The notes: a model not told the origin generated them from the sequence alone. Positions 8,571 to 18,055 are shown, counted from the stretch's first letter. The stretch: 64,000 bases of DNA from Anoxybacillus ayderensis (GCF_000833605.1 NZ_JXTG01000004.1:149367-213366); one strand, 5' to 3'. Translations and numbers: made by a program.

Positions 8571-9968
8571 ATGGAATATAGTTGGAAAGAGTTAATTGCG
8601 GTCGACCGATATATTGTACATGCGAAAGGAATTTTAAGCGAATTAGACCGAAAAGTATTGACACTTTTATATCAACCTTTAATTGGTGCTCAAGCGTATA
8701 GCTTATATATGACGTTATGGAGCGAACTTGAGCAGGCGCGTTTATGGAGCGAGGAGACGACACATCATAGTTTAATGGCGATTATGCAATGTAGTTTGCC
8801 AACGATATATGCCGAGCGTTTAAAGCTTGAAGGAATCGGGTTGTTAAATACGTACATGAAACGAACGAATGAAGACGATGAACGGGTATTTATTTATGAG
8901 CTACTTCTTCCACTTACACCAGAACAATTTTTCAACGATGGGGTTTTAAATGTATTTTTGTATGATCGTGTCGGAAAAACAAAATTTCAAAAGCTGAAAA
9001 AGTTTTTTTCCGATCGTGCCATTGATCGTACGTCATTTACACCGATTACCCGCTCATTTCACGATGTCTTTTCATCCATCCAACCTGAAAAAATGATTCA
9101 TAAATTAAGTGATGAAGCGAAACAAGAAGTGATGCTTCAAGATGGACAGCAGTATATAGGAAAAGAACGAGCGATATATAAGATGCAAGATGATATATTT
9201 GACTTCGATGCCTTTTACGCTGGACTATCTCATCACCTCGTACCACGACGTGCGATTACTGAAAAAGTAAAAGATGCAATTAAAAAGCTTTCTTTTCTGT
9301 ATGGGATTGGTCCTCTTGATATGCAAAAAATTGTGATGGGCGTCATCGATCCCGCTGAACAAATTGATATTGAAGCATTACGAAAAGCAGCGCAAGAATG
9401 GTATCAATTTGAACGTGGTGAAGCGCTTCCGCGTCTATATGATCGTGTACAACCGTTAGCAGAGCGAACGATGGCACATGCCGAACCAAAAAATGAAGAA
9501 GAATATTTAATGAAACAGCTTGAAACCGTTTCGCCGAGACAATTGCTTATGGATTTTTCTGGTGGAGTTGAACCGGCGTTAGCTGATTTACAGTTGATTG
9601 AAGACATTATGTTTAAACAAAAATTGCCGCCAGGTGTCATGAACGTGCTCATTTACTACGTCATGCTGCGGACAGATATGAAGTTGCCGAAAAAATATGT
9701 TGAAAAAATTGCGAGTTCATGGGCGCGAAAAAAGGTACGTACGGTGAAACAAGCGATGGAATTGGCGAAAAAAGAGGCGCGAGAATATGAAACATTTATG
9801 AAAGAAAAAGAACAAAAAGGATCTAAAAAACCGATTCGTACCGAACTGTTGCCAGATTGGCTGCAGACGGACTATTCACAATTTGAGCGAAAACAAGTGA
9901 AATCAGAAGAAGAGTTAGAACAAAAACGGCGCGAGTTGGAAGAACGGTTAAAAAAACCGAAAAGTTAG
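8571..9968 (+). CDS. dnaB: Replication initiation and membrane attachment protein DnaB
   Basis: Bacillus-type DnaB, the helicase co-loader that works with DnaD and DnaI at oriC and in PriA restart; it is not the replicative helicase (DnaC in Bacillus). The N-terminal winged-helix-like part includes LDRKVLTLLYQPLIGAQAYSLY; the C-terminal half is helical and charged, with a DnaB/DnaD domain near VMNVLIYYVMLRTDMKLPKKYVE-type segments (split here by position about residues 350-380). The start is ATG 8571 with AAGAAGGT 5-10 bases before; ATG 8553 is possible. dnaI starts 10 bases after the stop. Confidence 0.94.
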   Translation: MEYSWKELIAVDRYIVHAKGILSELDRKVLTLLYQPLIGAQAYSLYMTLWSELEQARLWSEETTHHSLMAIMQCSLPTIYAERLKLEGIGLLNTYMKRTNEDDERVFIYELLLPLTPEQFFNDGVLNVFLYDRVGKTKFQKLKKFFSDRAIDRTSFTPITRSFHDVFSSIQPEKMIHKLSDEAKQEVMLQDGQQYIGKERAIYKMQDDIFDFDAFYAGLSHHLVPRRAITEKVKDAIKKLSFLYGIGPLDMQKIVMGVIDPAEQIDIEALRKAAQEWYQFERGEALPRLYDRVQPLAERTMAHAEPKNEEEYLMKQLETVSPRQLLMDFSGGVEPALADLQLIEDIMFKQKLPPGVMNVLIYYVMLRTDMKLPKKYVEKIASSWARKKVRTVKQAMELAKKEAREYETFMKEKEQKGSKKPIRTELLPDWLQTDYSQFERKQVKSEEELEQKRRELEERLKKPKS

Positions 9969-9978
9969 GGGATAAACG

Positions 9979-10911
9979 ATGAAACCAATTCGGGAAACCA
10001 TTCACCATTTGATGAATCGTCACGATTTTAAAGAACGATATGAGGCGATGAAGCGCGACATTTTACGTGATCCTCATGTTCAAACATTTTTGCGTGGTCA
10101 TCACGTGACGGATGCGATGTTAAATCGTCATCTCGGTAAATTGTACGAGTTTGTGCAACAAAGCAAGCATTGTGAACGTTGCCAAAGCTTAGAACAATGT
10201 CCGAACTTACTGAAAGGTTATACGCCTCATTTAATTTGGCAAGGGAAAAACATTGACGTGCAATATGAGCGGTGTGCTCGTAAAGTGCAAGATGATGAAC
10301 GAAAAAAACAACAGTCGCTCATTCGTAGTTTATTTATTCCGCGCGACATGTTGCAAGCATCGTTTGATCAGCTAGAAACGGACGATCTTGGGCGAATTGA
10401 AGCGATCGAGCTTGCGAACACGTTTGCATCGACATACGAAATAGGCAAACGAATGAAAGGGCTATATTTATACGGATCGTTTGGCGTCGGAAAAACATAT
10501 TTGTTAGCAGCGATGGCAAATGAGTTAGCACAAAGGCACATCGCTTCATTTCTCGTGTACGTACCAGAGTTTGTTCGCTCGTTGAAATCATCGCTTCAAA
10601 CCGATGCATTTCAAGATACGATTGAATATGCAAAGCAAGTACCTGTCCTTATGCTCGATGATTTAGGAGCAGAATTAATGTCAAGTTGGTGGCGCGATGA
10701 GGTGCTCGGTCCGATTTTACAATATCGCATGCTTGAGCATTTGCCGACATGTTTTACATCAAATTTTGATTTAAAACGTCTGACGCATCACCTTGCTCAC
10801 TCGCAGCGAGGCGAAGAAGAACAAGTAAAAGCGGCACGAATTATCGAACGAATTGTTTATTTAGCTACTCCGATCGAAATGACAGGAAAAAATCGCCGAA
10901 TCGAAATGTGA
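9979..10911 (+). CDS. dnaI: Primosomal helicase loader DnaI
   Basis: AAA+ ATPase that loads the replicative helicase on DNA. The N-terminal domain has the Cys-rich zinc region CERCQSLEQC. The ATPase has Walker A GSFGVGKTYL (about residues 163-172), Walker B VLMLDDLGAE and a sensor-1 segment CFTSNFDLKRL. Length 310 residues, normal. It is coupled to dnaB, its functional partner. Confidence 0.96.
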   Translation: MKPIRETIHHLMNRHDFKERYEAMKRDILRDPHVQTFLRGHHVTDAMLNRHLGKLYEFVQQSKHCERCQSLEQCPNLLKGYTPHLIWQGKNIDVQYERCARKVQDDERKKQQSLIRSLFIPRDMLQASFDQLETDDLGRIEAIELANTFASTYEIGKRMKGLYLYGSFGVGKTYLLAAMANELAQRHIASFLVYVPEFVRSLKSSLQTDAFQDTIEYAKQVPVLMLDDLGAELMSSWWRDEVLGPILQYRMLEHLPTCFTSNFDLKRLTHHLAHSQRGEEEQVKAARIIERIVYLATPIEMTGKNRRIEM

Positions 10912-10973
10912 TAAACAAACGGTGTTCCCCATATATATAAAACAAGCATGTTTCGGGAAAAGGGGGGGCACCG

Positions 10974-11828
10974 TTGATTTATATCGTATTTCAAAATGGA
11001 CAAGATGCACAACGACTATTTGAACAATTGAGTAAAGCACCGCAACCATATGGGAAGTTGCTTTATGATGACAAGACGATTACCGTTTTCTTTCATGAAC
11101 AAAATGTTGCGCATATGCGCGCATTGTTCATTCCTATTTTTTCTTCATGCATCATTCGAGCATTTGAAACACGTTGGATTTTATCGATCATTTCCCGCAC
11201 GTTTTTTTATGAAAACGAAGAAGAGCAACAACAAATTTTACAGCTTACATATTCGTTTATTGACGGGGAAAGGCACGATTATCGTCTCGGAAAGAAAATA
11301 AATGTACCGCGTGAGCAACTGATTGCTCAATCGTTGCATGAATGTTTGCAGGAAGGGGTGTTTTCATTCGAGTCGCTTATCACTTTTCGCTTAAAGCCGT
11401 ATTATGATCGGCTTATGCATTATGTGGAATTAGCGATTGACGAATACAAATTAGAACAAGAATACCAAACTTTTGTTCAACTGTTGCGCGAAATTGTGGC
11501 ATCGCGCCAGCCGAAAATGAGCGTCCTTCATTTAGTATACGAAAACGAAACGTTTCAATTTTTCGATGACCATTTTTTTTACTTGTCACCTCATCAACTA
11601 AAGCAGTTTATTGACCGTCGATTGATGGTGAGTCAGCCGATGTACATTGATACATCTGTATTAGCGCCGCTCGTATCGATAGCACCAGAAAAAATATATA
11701 TGTATACAAATGTGACAGATGTCGGAATGATTCAAACGATTCAAAATGTGTTTCAAGAGCGCATCGAGCTACGAACACCTCTTGATTTTCCAAAAAAATA
11801 TGCTTATAATGACATACATAGTGAATAA
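10974..11828 (+). CDS. ytxC: YtxC-like sporulation protein
   Basis: Uncharacterised soluble protein of 284 residues, matching the Bacillus YtxC family by position between dnaI and thrS and by length. The N-terminal third resembles a small mixed domain; the segment YSFIDGERHDYRLGKKINV is the most conserved-looking. It starts with TTG behind AAAAGGGGGGG. B. subtilis YtxC is listed as a sporulation protein; its biochemical role is unknown. The thrS promoter lies inside the last codons of this gene. Confidence 0.8.
   Translation: MIYIVFQNGQDAQRLFEQLSKAPQPYGKLLYDDKTITVFFHEQNVAHMRALFIPIFSSCIIRAFETRWILSIISRTFFYENEEEQQQILQLTYSFIDGERHDYRLGKKINVPREQLIAQSLHECLQEGVFSFESLITFRLKPYYDRLMHYVELAIDEYKLEQEYQTFVQLLREIVASRQPKMSVLHLVYENETFQFFDDHFFYLSPHQLKQFIDRRLMVSQPMYIDTSVLAPLVSIAPEKIYMYTNVTDVGMIQTIQNVFQERIELRTPLDFPKKYAYNDIHSE
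11782..11810 (+). promoter_or_regulatory. Sigma-A promoter of the thrS T-box transcript
   Basis: TTGATT at 11782-11787 and a perfect TATAAT at 11805-11810 have a 17-base spacer. It overlaps the 3' end of ytxC, and transcription would begin near 11817, just ahead of the T-box. Confidence 0.85.
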
Positions 11829-11840
11829 AGCAAAAAGTGA

Positions 11841-12098
11841 TGATGAGGACATGGGTGTATTTTTACGGTTCACAGAGAGGGAAGGCATAGGCTGAAACCT
11901 TCCTAACACGGAAAATGCACTTACCACCTCTAAACTTCAGCAGTGAACAATGGGACGATTGCCCGTTTAGTAATTGCTGACGGTTTGCGCCGTTATCGAG
12001 ATGAAGCCGTTTATACGCTCGCTTTATGTTCGTATAGACGGGAAGAAGGGTGGAACCACGAAACCAACTCGTCCCTCGTTTTTGGGACGAGTTTTTTT
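11841..12098 (+). promoter_or_regulatory. T-box leader of thrS, threonine specifier ACC
   Basis: The leader senses uncharged tRNA-Thr. Stem I can be folded by hand: GAGG 11845-11848 pairs with CCTC 11927-11930, and GTGTATTTT 11855-11863 pairs with AAAATGCAC 11912-11920. The internal loop between these helices holds ACC at 11923-11925, a Thr codon followed by A, as a specifier should be. The T-box sequence AGGGTGGAACCACG is at 12047-12060. The terminator stem is AACTCGTCCC 12066-12075 with GGGACGAGTT 12084-12093, followed by a T run. Confidence 0.95.
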
Positions 12099-12124
12099 AT
12101 TTTTTAAAAAAGGAGTGAGCAGCT

Positions 12125-14056
12125 TTGGTGGATGTAGTAAAAATTACATTTCCAGATGGAGCAGTGAAGGAGTTTCCGAAAGGAGTGACAACGGAAGATA
12201 TTGCAGCGTCCATTAGCCCAGGACTGAAGAAAAAAGCAATTGCAGGAAAGCTAAACGATCGCATGATCGATTTGCGTACACCGATTGAAGAAGACGGTGC
12301 CATTTCGATTATTACGCAAGATATGCCAGAAGCGCTTGACATTTTACGTCATAGCACAGCGCATTTAATGGCACAAGCGATTAAACGATTGTACAAAGAT
12401 GTGAAGCTTGGCGTTGGCCCTGTCATTGAAAACGGCTTTTACTATGATATTGATGTTGACGTACCAATTACAGCAGAAGACTTACCGAAAATTGAACAAG
12501 AAATGAAAAAAATTGTGAAAGAAAACTTAGATATCGTTCGCCAAGAAGTGAGTCGCGAAGAAGCAATTCGTCGCTATACAGAAATTGGTGATCATTTAAA
12601 AATTGAACTTATTCACGACATTCCAGAGGGAGAAGTCGTTTCCATTTACGAACAAGGAGAGTTTTTCGACCTTTGCCGTGGGGTGCACGTCCCATCAACA
12701 GGAAAAATTAAAGAGTTTAAACTGTTAAGTGTAGCAGGTGCGTACTGGCGTGGTGACAGCAAAAACAAAATGTTGCAACGTATTTACGGTACAGCCTTTT
12801 TCAAAAAAGAAGATTTAGATGAATATTTACGTCTTTTACAAGAAGCGAAAGAGCGTGATCATCGTAAGCTCGGAAAAGAGCTTGACTTATTTATGACGTC
12901 GCAAAAAGTAGGACAAGGATTGCCGCTTTGGCTTCCAAAAGGTGCAACTATTCGCCGAACAATTGAGCGTTATATCGTCGATAAAGAGCTGTCGCTTGGC
13001 TATCAACACGTATATACACCGGTGCTCGGTAGCGTCGAGTTATATAAAACGTCTGGCCATTGGGATCATTATAAAGATGGAATGTTTCCGCCAATGGAGA
13101 TGGATAATGAACAGCTTGTCTTACGTCCGATGAACTGTCCGCATCATATGATGGTGTATAAACATAAAATTCATAGCTATCGCGAATTGCCAATTCGTAT
13201 CGCAGAGCTCGGTACGATGCATCGTTACGAAATGTCAGGGGCGCTTACAGGATTGCAACGCGTTCGTGGGATGACGTTGAATGATGCGCATATTTTCGTT
13301 CGCCCAGATCAAATTAAAGACGAGTTTAAGCGCGTCGTTAATTTAATTTTAGATGTATATAAAGATTTCGGTTTAACGGACTATTCGTTCCGTCTGTCGT
13401 ATCGCGATCCGCAAGATAAAGAAAAATATTACGATGACGATGCGATGTGGGAAAAAGCACAAAGCATGTTAAAAGAGGCGATGGACGAGCTCGGACTTGA
13501 CTATTACGAAGCAGAAGGAGAAGCTGCGTTTTACGGTCCAAAACTAGACGTTCAAGTGCGAACAGCGCTCGGAAAAGATGAAACGTTATCTACCGTTCAA
13601 CTTGACTTCTTGTTACCGGAACGTTTTGACTTAACATATATCGGTGAAGACGGAAAACCGCATCGCCCGGTTGTCATCCATCGCGGTGTCGTATCAACGA
13701 TGGAACGTTTCGTTGCCTTTTTAATTGAGGAGTATAAAGGGGCGTTCCCGACATGGTTAGCGCCTGTACAAGTACAAGTTATTCCTGTTTCCCCAGCTGT
13801 TCATATAGATTATGCGTATGAAGTAAAACAGGCGTTACAAGCTGCAGGCATTCGTGTTGAAGTCGATGAGCGTGAAGAAAAAATTGGATACAAAATTCGC
13901 GAAGCGCAAATGCAAAAAATTCCGTACATGCTCGTTGTTGGGGATAACGAAGTAAACGAACGGGCAGTGAACGTGCGAAAATATGGGGAACAAAAGAGCG
14001 AAACGATGCCGCTCGATGCGTTCGTTGACTCCATCGTAAAAGAAGTGCGTAAATAA
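12125..14056 (+). CDS. thrS: Threonyl-tRNA synthetase
   Basis: Class II synthetase of 643 residues, the usual size. Domains in order: TGS (residues 1-62, [16 protein letters not shown]), editing domain ([11 protein letters not shown]), catalytic core with the zinc ligand Cys in MNCPHH and motif 2 near [15 protein letters not shown], and the C-terminal anticodon-binding domain. The start is TTG 12125, or GTG at the next codon, behind AAAGGAGTG. Expression is controlled by the T-box immediately upstream. Confidence 0.98.
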   Translation: MVDVVKITFPDGAVKEFPKGVTTEDIAASISPGLKKKAIAGKLNDRMIDLRTPIEEDGAISIITQDMPEALDILRHSTAHLMAQAIKRLYKDVKLGVGPVIENGFYYDIDVDVPITAEDLPKIEQEMKKIVKENLDIVRQEVSREEAIRRYTEIGDHLKIELIHDIPEGEVVSIYEQGEFFDLCRGVHVPSTGKIKEFKLLSVAGAYWRGDSKNKMLQRIYGTAFFKKEDLDEYLRLLQEAKERDHRKLGKELDLFMTSQKVGQGLPLWLPKGATIRRTIERYIVDKELSLGYQHVYTPVLGSVELYKTSGHWDHYKDGMFPPMEMDNEQLVLRPMNCPHHMMVYKHKIHSYRELPIRIAELGTMHRYEMSGALTGLQRVRGMTLNDAHIFVRPDQIKDEFKRVVNLILDVYKDFGLTDYSFRLSYRDPQDKEKYYDDDAMWEKAQSMLKEAMDELGLDYYEAEGEAAFYGPKLDVQVRTALGKDETLSTVQLDFLLPERFDLTYIGEDGKPHRPVVIHRGVVSTMERFVAFLIEEYKGAFPTWLAPVQVQVIPVSPAVHIDYAYEVKQALQAAGIRVEVDEREEKIGYKIREAQMQKIPYMLVVGDNEVNERAVNVRKYGEQKSETMPLDAFVDSIVKEVRK

Positions 14057-14117
14057 ATAGTTGCATTTTCGCCCCATGTTTGTTATAGTTTTATTTGTTG
14101 TGATCAATTGACATCAG

Positions 14118-14147
14118 TTGACAATGTGTTTTGATATATGGTATATA
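14118..14147 (+). promoter_or_regulatory. Probable promoter of the infC operon
   Basis: A perfect TTGACA at 14118-14123 is followed after 18 bases by TATATA at 14142-14147. A second TTGACA at 14108 lies slightly too far upstream. Confidence 0.6.
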
Positions 14148-14161
14148 TGTTGAAGTAAAAG

Positions 14162-14320
14162 TAAATACTTGTTTGAACATAAGCAGAAGCACCCGCTTCT
14201 CACCTGATCGACGCCGTATGGCTGTTAGCAGGTTTCATGACAGAAAAATGTTGTGAGCGAGACGTGTGGGTGTATTGTGCCCACACGTTTTTTGTCGTGT
14301 GCGTTCTGCTTTAACAAACA
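14162..14320 (+). promoter_or_regulatory. L20-type autoregulatory leader of infC-rpmI-rplT
   Basis: A leader with several possible helices ends in a strong terminator: ACGTGTGGG 14262-14270 pairs with CCCACACGT 14280-14288, followed by a T tract. In Bacillus the leader of this operon is bound by ribosomal protein L20, which causes early termination. The position, length and terminator fit; binding itself is inferred from the family. Confidence 0.8.
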
Positions 14321-14350
14321 AGCTTGAAAAAACCGTGGAGGTGGCTAGTT

Positions 14351-14866
14351 ATTAGCAAAGATTTTATTATTAATGAAAACATTCGGGCACGTGAAGTTCG
14401 TTTAGTCGATCCAAATGGAGAGCAACTTGGGATTAAGACGAAGCAAGAAGCGTTAGAAATTGCAGCGCGTTTAAATTTAGATTTAGTGATGGTTGCACCA
14501 AATGCGAAACCGCCAGTGTGCCGCATTATGGACTATGGTAAGTTCCGCTTCGAGCAACAAAAGAAAGAAAAAGAAGCGCGCAAAAAGCAAAAAGTGATTA
14601 ACGTAAAAGAAGTTCGTTTAAGCCCAACGATCGAAGAACATGACTTCAACACGAAATTGCGCAACGCGCGGAAGTTCCTTGAAAAAGGAGATAAAGTGAA
14701 AGCGACGATTCGCTTTAAAGGACGTGCGATTACGCATAAGGAAATTGGTCAGCGCGTGCTTGATCGATTTGCTGAGGCGTGCGCGGATATTGGTACGGTT
14801 GAGACGGCTCCGAAAATGGACGGCCGCAGCATGTTTTTAGTGCTAGCACCGAAAAACGACAAATAA
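14351..14866 (+). CDS. infC: Translation initiation factor IF-3
   Basis: IF-3 of 171 residues; N-domain [17 protein letters not shown], lysine-rich linker around residues 75-90, C-domain with [13 protein letters not shown]. The start is the rare codon ATT at 14351: GGAGGTGG at 14337-14344 sits 6 bases before it, and the known N-terminus of Bacillus IF-3 begins at this Ile-Ser-Lys-Asp segment. An in-frame TTG at 14324 lies upstream of the ribosome site and cannot use it. Rare AUU starts let IF-3 repress its own translation. Confidence 0.95.
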   Translation: MSKDFIINENIRAREVRLVDPNGEQLGIKTKQEALEIAARLNLDLVMVAPNAKPPVCRIMDYGKFRFEQQKKEKEARKKQKVINVKEVRLSPTIEEHDFNTKLRNARKFLEKGDKVKATIRFKGRAITHKEIGQRVLDRFAEACADIGTVETAPKMDGRSMFLVLAPKNDK

Positions 14867-14885
14867 CAAAAGGGAGGAACACCTT

Positions 14886-15086
14886 ATGCCAAAAATGAAA
14901 ACTCACAAAGGCTCAGCGAAGCGTTTCAAAAAGACAGGAACAGGTCAATTAAAACGTTCACACGCATTCACTAGCCACTTATTCGCAAACAAAACGCAAA
15001 AACAAAAGCGTAAACTTCGTAAAGCAACGCTCGTATCAAAAGGCGATTTCAAACGCATTCGTCAATTGTTAGATAACGTAAAATAA
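14886..15086 (+). CDS. rpmI: 50S ribosomal protein L35
   Basis: 66-residue, very basic protein with the L35 signature ([20 protein letters not shown] at the start). It lies between infC and rplT in the standard operon and has a good GGGAGG ribosome site. Confidence 0.98.
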   Translation: MPKMKTHKGSAKRFKKTGTGQLKRSHAFTSHLFANKTQKQKRKLRKATLVSKGDFKRIRQLLDNVK

Positions 15087-15104
15087 TTTTAGGAGGGAAA
15101 TGTT

Positions 15105-15464
15105 ATGCCACGTGTAAAAGGCGGTACAGTCACACGCAGACGTCGTAAAAAAATTCTTAAACTTGCAAAAGGATATTTCGGTTCGAAACATCGTTTATAT
15201 AAAGTTGCAAATCAACAAGTAATGAAATCGTTAATGTATGCGTATCGCGATCGTCGCCAACGCAAACGCGATTTCCGCAAACTTTGGATTACGCGCATTA
15301 ACGCTGCAGCGCGCATGAACGGTCTTTCTTACAGCCGTTTAATGCACGGATTAAAGCTTGCAGGAATCGAAGTAAACCGCAAAATGCTTGCTGATTTAGC
15401 AGTAAACGATGCAGCAGCATTCACACAACTTGCAAACATCGCAAAAGAAAACTTAAACAAGTAA
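15105..15464 (+). CDS. rplT: 50S ribosomal protein L20
   Basis: 119 residues, basic, with the L20 segments [21 protein letters not shown] and [16 protein letters not shown] (each trimmed). L20 is an early assembly protein of the 50S subunit and the repressor of this operon through its leader. Ribosome site AGGAGGG lies before the ATG. Confidence 0.98.
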   Translation: MPRVKGGTVTRRRRKKILKLAKGYFGSKHRLYKVANQQVMKSLMYAYRDRRQRKRDFRKLWITRINAAARMNGLSYSRLMHGLKLAGIEVNRKMLADLAVNDAAAFTQLANIAKENLNK

Positions 15465-15470
15465 TAAAGG

Positions 15471-15508
15471 AAATGACCATTCTCCCTTGAGGGGATGGTC
15501 ATTTTTTA
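15471..15508 (+). terminator. Rho-independent terminator of the infC operon
   Basis: AAATGACCAT at 15471-15480 pairs with ATGGTCATTT ending near 15504, with a further CTCC/GGGG pairing inside and a T6 run. Confidence 0.92.
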
Positions 15509-15524
15509 TAAGAGGGGGAGAAAA

Positions 15525-16013
15525 ATGGATATAAAAAAATTATTTTCTATGCAACGGCAATTAGATGAGCGAATTGAAACGGAGCGTGGTTTGCGCGGTG
15601 AACGTTTAGTTGAGCGCAAGTTGTTAGCTCTTCTTGTTGAAATTGGAGAACTGGCGAACGAAACACGTTGCTTTAAATTTTGGAGTTCGAAGCCGAAAGC
15701 GGCAGAAGAAACAATTTTAGAGGAATATGTAGACGGCCTTCATTTTATTTTATCGCTCGGGCTTGATCTTTCGCTTCATGAGCATGTAAAATGGCCGCAT
15801 GTGCAAGAAAGTCATCCGCTCGTTGAACAGTTTTTACACGTATTTGAAGCCGTTCAGACGTTTCGCGAAAAGATGGACGAACAAGCATACGATCAATTAG
15901 TGTATGCGTATGCACAGCTCGGTCATGCGCTTCAATTTAATGCTGAACAAATTGAGCGAGCGTATGTCGCAAAAAACGAAGTGAACCATGAGCGACAAAG
16001 TCACAATTATTAA
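15525..16013 (+). CDS. Dimeric all-alpha dUTPase-like protein
   Basis: 162-residue all-helical protein of the dUTPase_2 / MazG-like NTP pyrophosphatase superfamily. The metal-binding residues fall in two motifs: EIGELANETRCFKFW (ExxE, residues ~43-57) and EEYVDGLHFILSLG (ExxD, ~70-84). The expected reaction is dUTP to dUMP and diphosphate, which keeps uracil out of DNA. ATG 15525 follows AGAGGGGGAG; an upstream in-frame codon at 15495 lies inside the terminator. It is a single gene between rplT and ysdC. Confidence 0.8.
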   Translation: MDIKKLFSMQRQLDERIETERGLRGERLVERKLLALLVEIGELANETRCFKFWSSKPKAAEETILEEYVDGLHFILSLGLDLSLHEHVKWPHVQESHPLVEQFLHVFEAVQTFREKMDEQAYDQLVYAYAQLGHALQFNAEQIERAYVAKNEVNHERQSHNY

Positions 16014-16038
16014 CAACTGTCAAAATGTTTAGTATAAT
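16010..16038 (+). promoter_or_regulatory. Sigma-A promoter of ysdC
   Basis: TTAACA at 16010-16015 and TATAAT at 16033-16038 are separated by 17 bases. The -35 box overlaps the stop codon of the upstream gene. Confidence 0.75.
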
Positions 16039-16068
16039 GAATGTTGTACATAGAGAGGAGTGACATAC

Positions 16069-17154
16069 GTGAAGAAATTAGATGAAACGTTAACGATGTT
16101 GAAAGCGTTAACGGATGCAAAAGGTGTTCCGGGCAATGAACGGGAAGTACGTGAAGTAATGAAATCGTACATCGCTCCATATGCAGATGAAGTCACGACG
16201 GATCGTCTCGGTAGCTTAATTGCAAAAAAAGTAGGAAAAGAAAACGGACCAAAAGTGATGATTGCTGGTCACTTAGATGAAGTTGGTTTTATGGTGACGC
16301 AAATTGATGAAAAGGGCTTCATTCGTTTCCAACCGCTTGGCGGGTGGTGGGGACAAGTGATGCTCGCTCAACGCGTGACGATCGTAACAAAACAAGGGGA
16401 TATTACAGGCGTCATCGGCTCAAAGCCGCCACACATTTTACCTGCTGAAGCAAGAAGAAAACCGGTGGAAATAAAAGATATGTTTATTGACATCGGAGCT
16501 TCTAGCCGTGACGAGGCGATTGCTTGGGGTGTGCGCCCTGGCGATGCCATTGTGCCATATTTTGAATTCACGGTGATGAACAATGAAAAAATGTTGCTTG
16601 CGAAAGCATGGGATAACCGTATCGGTTGCGCCGTTGCGATCGATGTACTCAAACAATTAAAAGACGTCGAGCATCCAAACGTCGTATACGGCGTCGGCAC
16701 AGTACAAGAAGAAGTCGGCTTGCGCGGTGCACGAACATCTGCTTTTACGATTGAACCAGATATTGCTTTTGCGGTTGACGTTGGCATCGCTGGCGATACG
16801 CCAGGTGTATCAGAAAAAGAGGCGATGGGGAAACTTGGCGGTGGCCCGCATATCGTTTTATACGATGCAACGCTCGTTTCCCATAAAGGATTGCGCGAAT
16901 TCGTCATTCATGTTGCAGAGGAAATGAACATTCCATATCGTTTTGATGCGATGCCAGGTGGCGGAACAGACGCAGGTGCGATCCATATGACGATGCGCGG
17001 TGTTCCAGCATTGACCATCTCCATCCCAACGCGCTACATTCACTCCCATGCTGCGCTTCTTCATCGCGATGACTACGAACAAACAGTAAAACTATTAGTC
17101 GAAGTCATTAAGCGACTGGATGAAGAGAAAGTAAAAGAAATTACCTTTGATTAA
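16069..17154 (+). CDS. ysdC: M42-family metallo-aminopeptidase YsdC
   Basis: Di-metal aminopeptidase/glutamyl aminopeptidase family M42 of 361 residues. Metal and catalytic motifs are [19 protein letters not shown] (bridging Asp), [10 protein letters not shown] (catalytic Glu) and [11 protein letters not shown], with a final metal His in [11 protein letters not shown]. Such proteins form large tetrahedral peptidases in the cytoplasm. GTG 16069 is preferred because GAGAGGAG (16053-16060) lies 8 bases before it; GTG 16060 overlaps that site. Confidence 0.93.
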   Translation: MKKLDETLTMLKALTDAKGVPGNEREVREVMKSYIAPYADEVTTDRLGSLIAKKVGKENGPKVMIAGHLDEVGFMVTQIDEKGFIRFQPLGGWWGQVMLAQRVTIVTKQGDITGVIGSKPPHILPAEARRKPVEIKDMFIDIGASSRDEAIAWGVRPGDAIVPYFEFTVMNNEKMLLAKAWDNRIGCAVAIDVLKQLKDVEHPNVVYGVGTVQEEVGLRGARTSAFTIEPDIAFAVDVGIAGDTPGVSEKEAMGKLGGGPHIVLYDATLVSHKGLREFVIHVAEEMNIPYRFDAMPGGGTDAGAIHMTMRGVPALTISIPTRYIHSHAALLHRDDYEQTVKLLVEVIKRLDEEKVKEITFD

Positions 17155-17164
17155 GAGAAGAGAA

Positions 17165-17191
17165 GTCGACCTGTACACGGTCGGCTTTTTT
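17165..17191 (+). terminator. Rho-independent terminator of ysdC, group IIC intron target
   Basis: GTCGACC 17165-17171 pairs with GGTCGGC 17179-17185 around a 7-base loop, followed by T6. The intron begins two bases after the T run. Confidence 0.9.
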
Positions 17192-17192
17192 G

Positions 17193-17851
17193 GTGCGCTC
17201 GGCATGGGTGCAATCTATAGGGTGAAAGTCCCGAACTGCGAAGGCAGAAGTAGCAGTTAGCTTAACGTAAGGGTGTCCGTGGTGACGCGGAATCTGAAGG
17301 AAGCGAGCGGCAAACTTCCGGTCTGAGGAACACGAACTTCATATAAGGCTAGGTATCATTGGATGAGTTTGCCAAACAAAACAAAGTCCTTTCTGCCGAA
17401 GATGATACAGAGTAAATGAAGCAGATAGATGGAAGGAAAGATTGCACTCTTACCCGAGGAGGTCTGATGGATACGTGAAGTACGCTTCATAACCTACTTA
17501 GTGATAGGTAGCTGAACCATCAGAAGTCAGCAGAGGTCATAGTACGAATCGGTGTAGAACGATTCGGAAGGACCGAACAATCAAGAGAAAATAGCCCTTG
17601 GCATTCAGTTCGTCATGATGAACACAGAAAACATAGAACCTACCAAGAGAAAGGAAACGGTGAATTCCGTGGGAGATCTCTAGGAGGGTGGAGTGACGAC
17701 TGGCATAAGAAGATCAGCTATTTACGGAAGGAAGAACGATGCTTTTGAATCGAGAATTCTTGCGTCACTTATCTTGATTGAACCGCCGTATACGGAACCG
17801 TACGTACGGTGGTGTGAGAGGACGGAGGTTAACCACCTCCTCCTACTCGAT
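17193..17851 (+). mobile_element. ORF-less group IIC intron
   Basis: The whole ~659-base stretch without a gene is a self-splicing-type intron RNA. It begins GTGCG (17193-17197), continues with a domain I very like the Oceanobacillus iheyensis group IIC intron (for example GGGTGAAAGTCCCGAACTG at 17220-17238), and has a domain V at about 17779-17816 with the CGC triad in GAACCGCCG and the distal TACGTACGGTGG. Domain VI (17817-17851) has a bulged-A stem and ends CTACTCGAT. The insertion directly behind a terminator is the class C habit. No reverse transcriptase/maturase is present; only a short interrupted frame (about 17625-17680) remains in domain IV. The exact 3' end is estimated. Confidence 0.93.
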
Positions 17852-17899
17852 TTTACAACAAGTGATTAAGATTTGATTAAGATTGACAGGAGAAAATTG

Positions 17900-17928
17900 T
17901 TGAAAGTGGTTTTATATACATGTTAGAT
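17900..17928 (+). promoter_or_regulatory. Probable promoter of araPST
   Basis: TTGAAA 17900-17905 and TTAGAT 17923-17928 have a 17-base spacer. The expected start site (~17935) touches the first AraR operator. Confidence 0.55.
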
Positions 17929-17937
17929 TATTAATAA

Positions 17938-17955
17938 AAATTGTACGAACAAAAT
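17938..17955. promoter_or_regulatory. AraR operator 1 (araP promoter)
   Basis: AATTGTACGAACAAAAT is a near palindrome (TTGTAC/GAACAA, centre 17946.5) matching the Bacillus AraR operator type ATTTGTACGTACAAAT. It lies at the expected transcription start of araP. Confidence 0.85.
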
Positions 17956-18011
17956 TGATCCTGGTTATATCAAAGTAAGGTGACGGATTTGCAAGAAAGG
18001 ATGATTAAAAA

Positions 18012-18029
18012 TATTAATACGTACAATAT
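18012..18029. promoter_or_regulatory. AraR operator 2 (araP leader)
   Basis: ATTAATACGTACAATATT, centre 18020.5, keeps the ACGTACAA core. It is 74 bp from operator 1, close to seven helical turns, which would suit cooperative binding by looping as known for AraR pairs in B. subtilis. Confidence 0.65.
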
Positions 18030-18055
18030 TAATATCTATTCCAGGAGGAAATATT

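Noticed and set aside
14324..14350. Upstream TTG as infC start
   Set aside because: The GGAGGTGG ribosome site lies downstream of it; ATT 14351 fits the family N-terminus.
17625..17700. Short frame in the intron as a functional maturase
   Set aside because: It is interrupted by stops and far too short for a reverse transcriptase; treated as a domain IV remnant.
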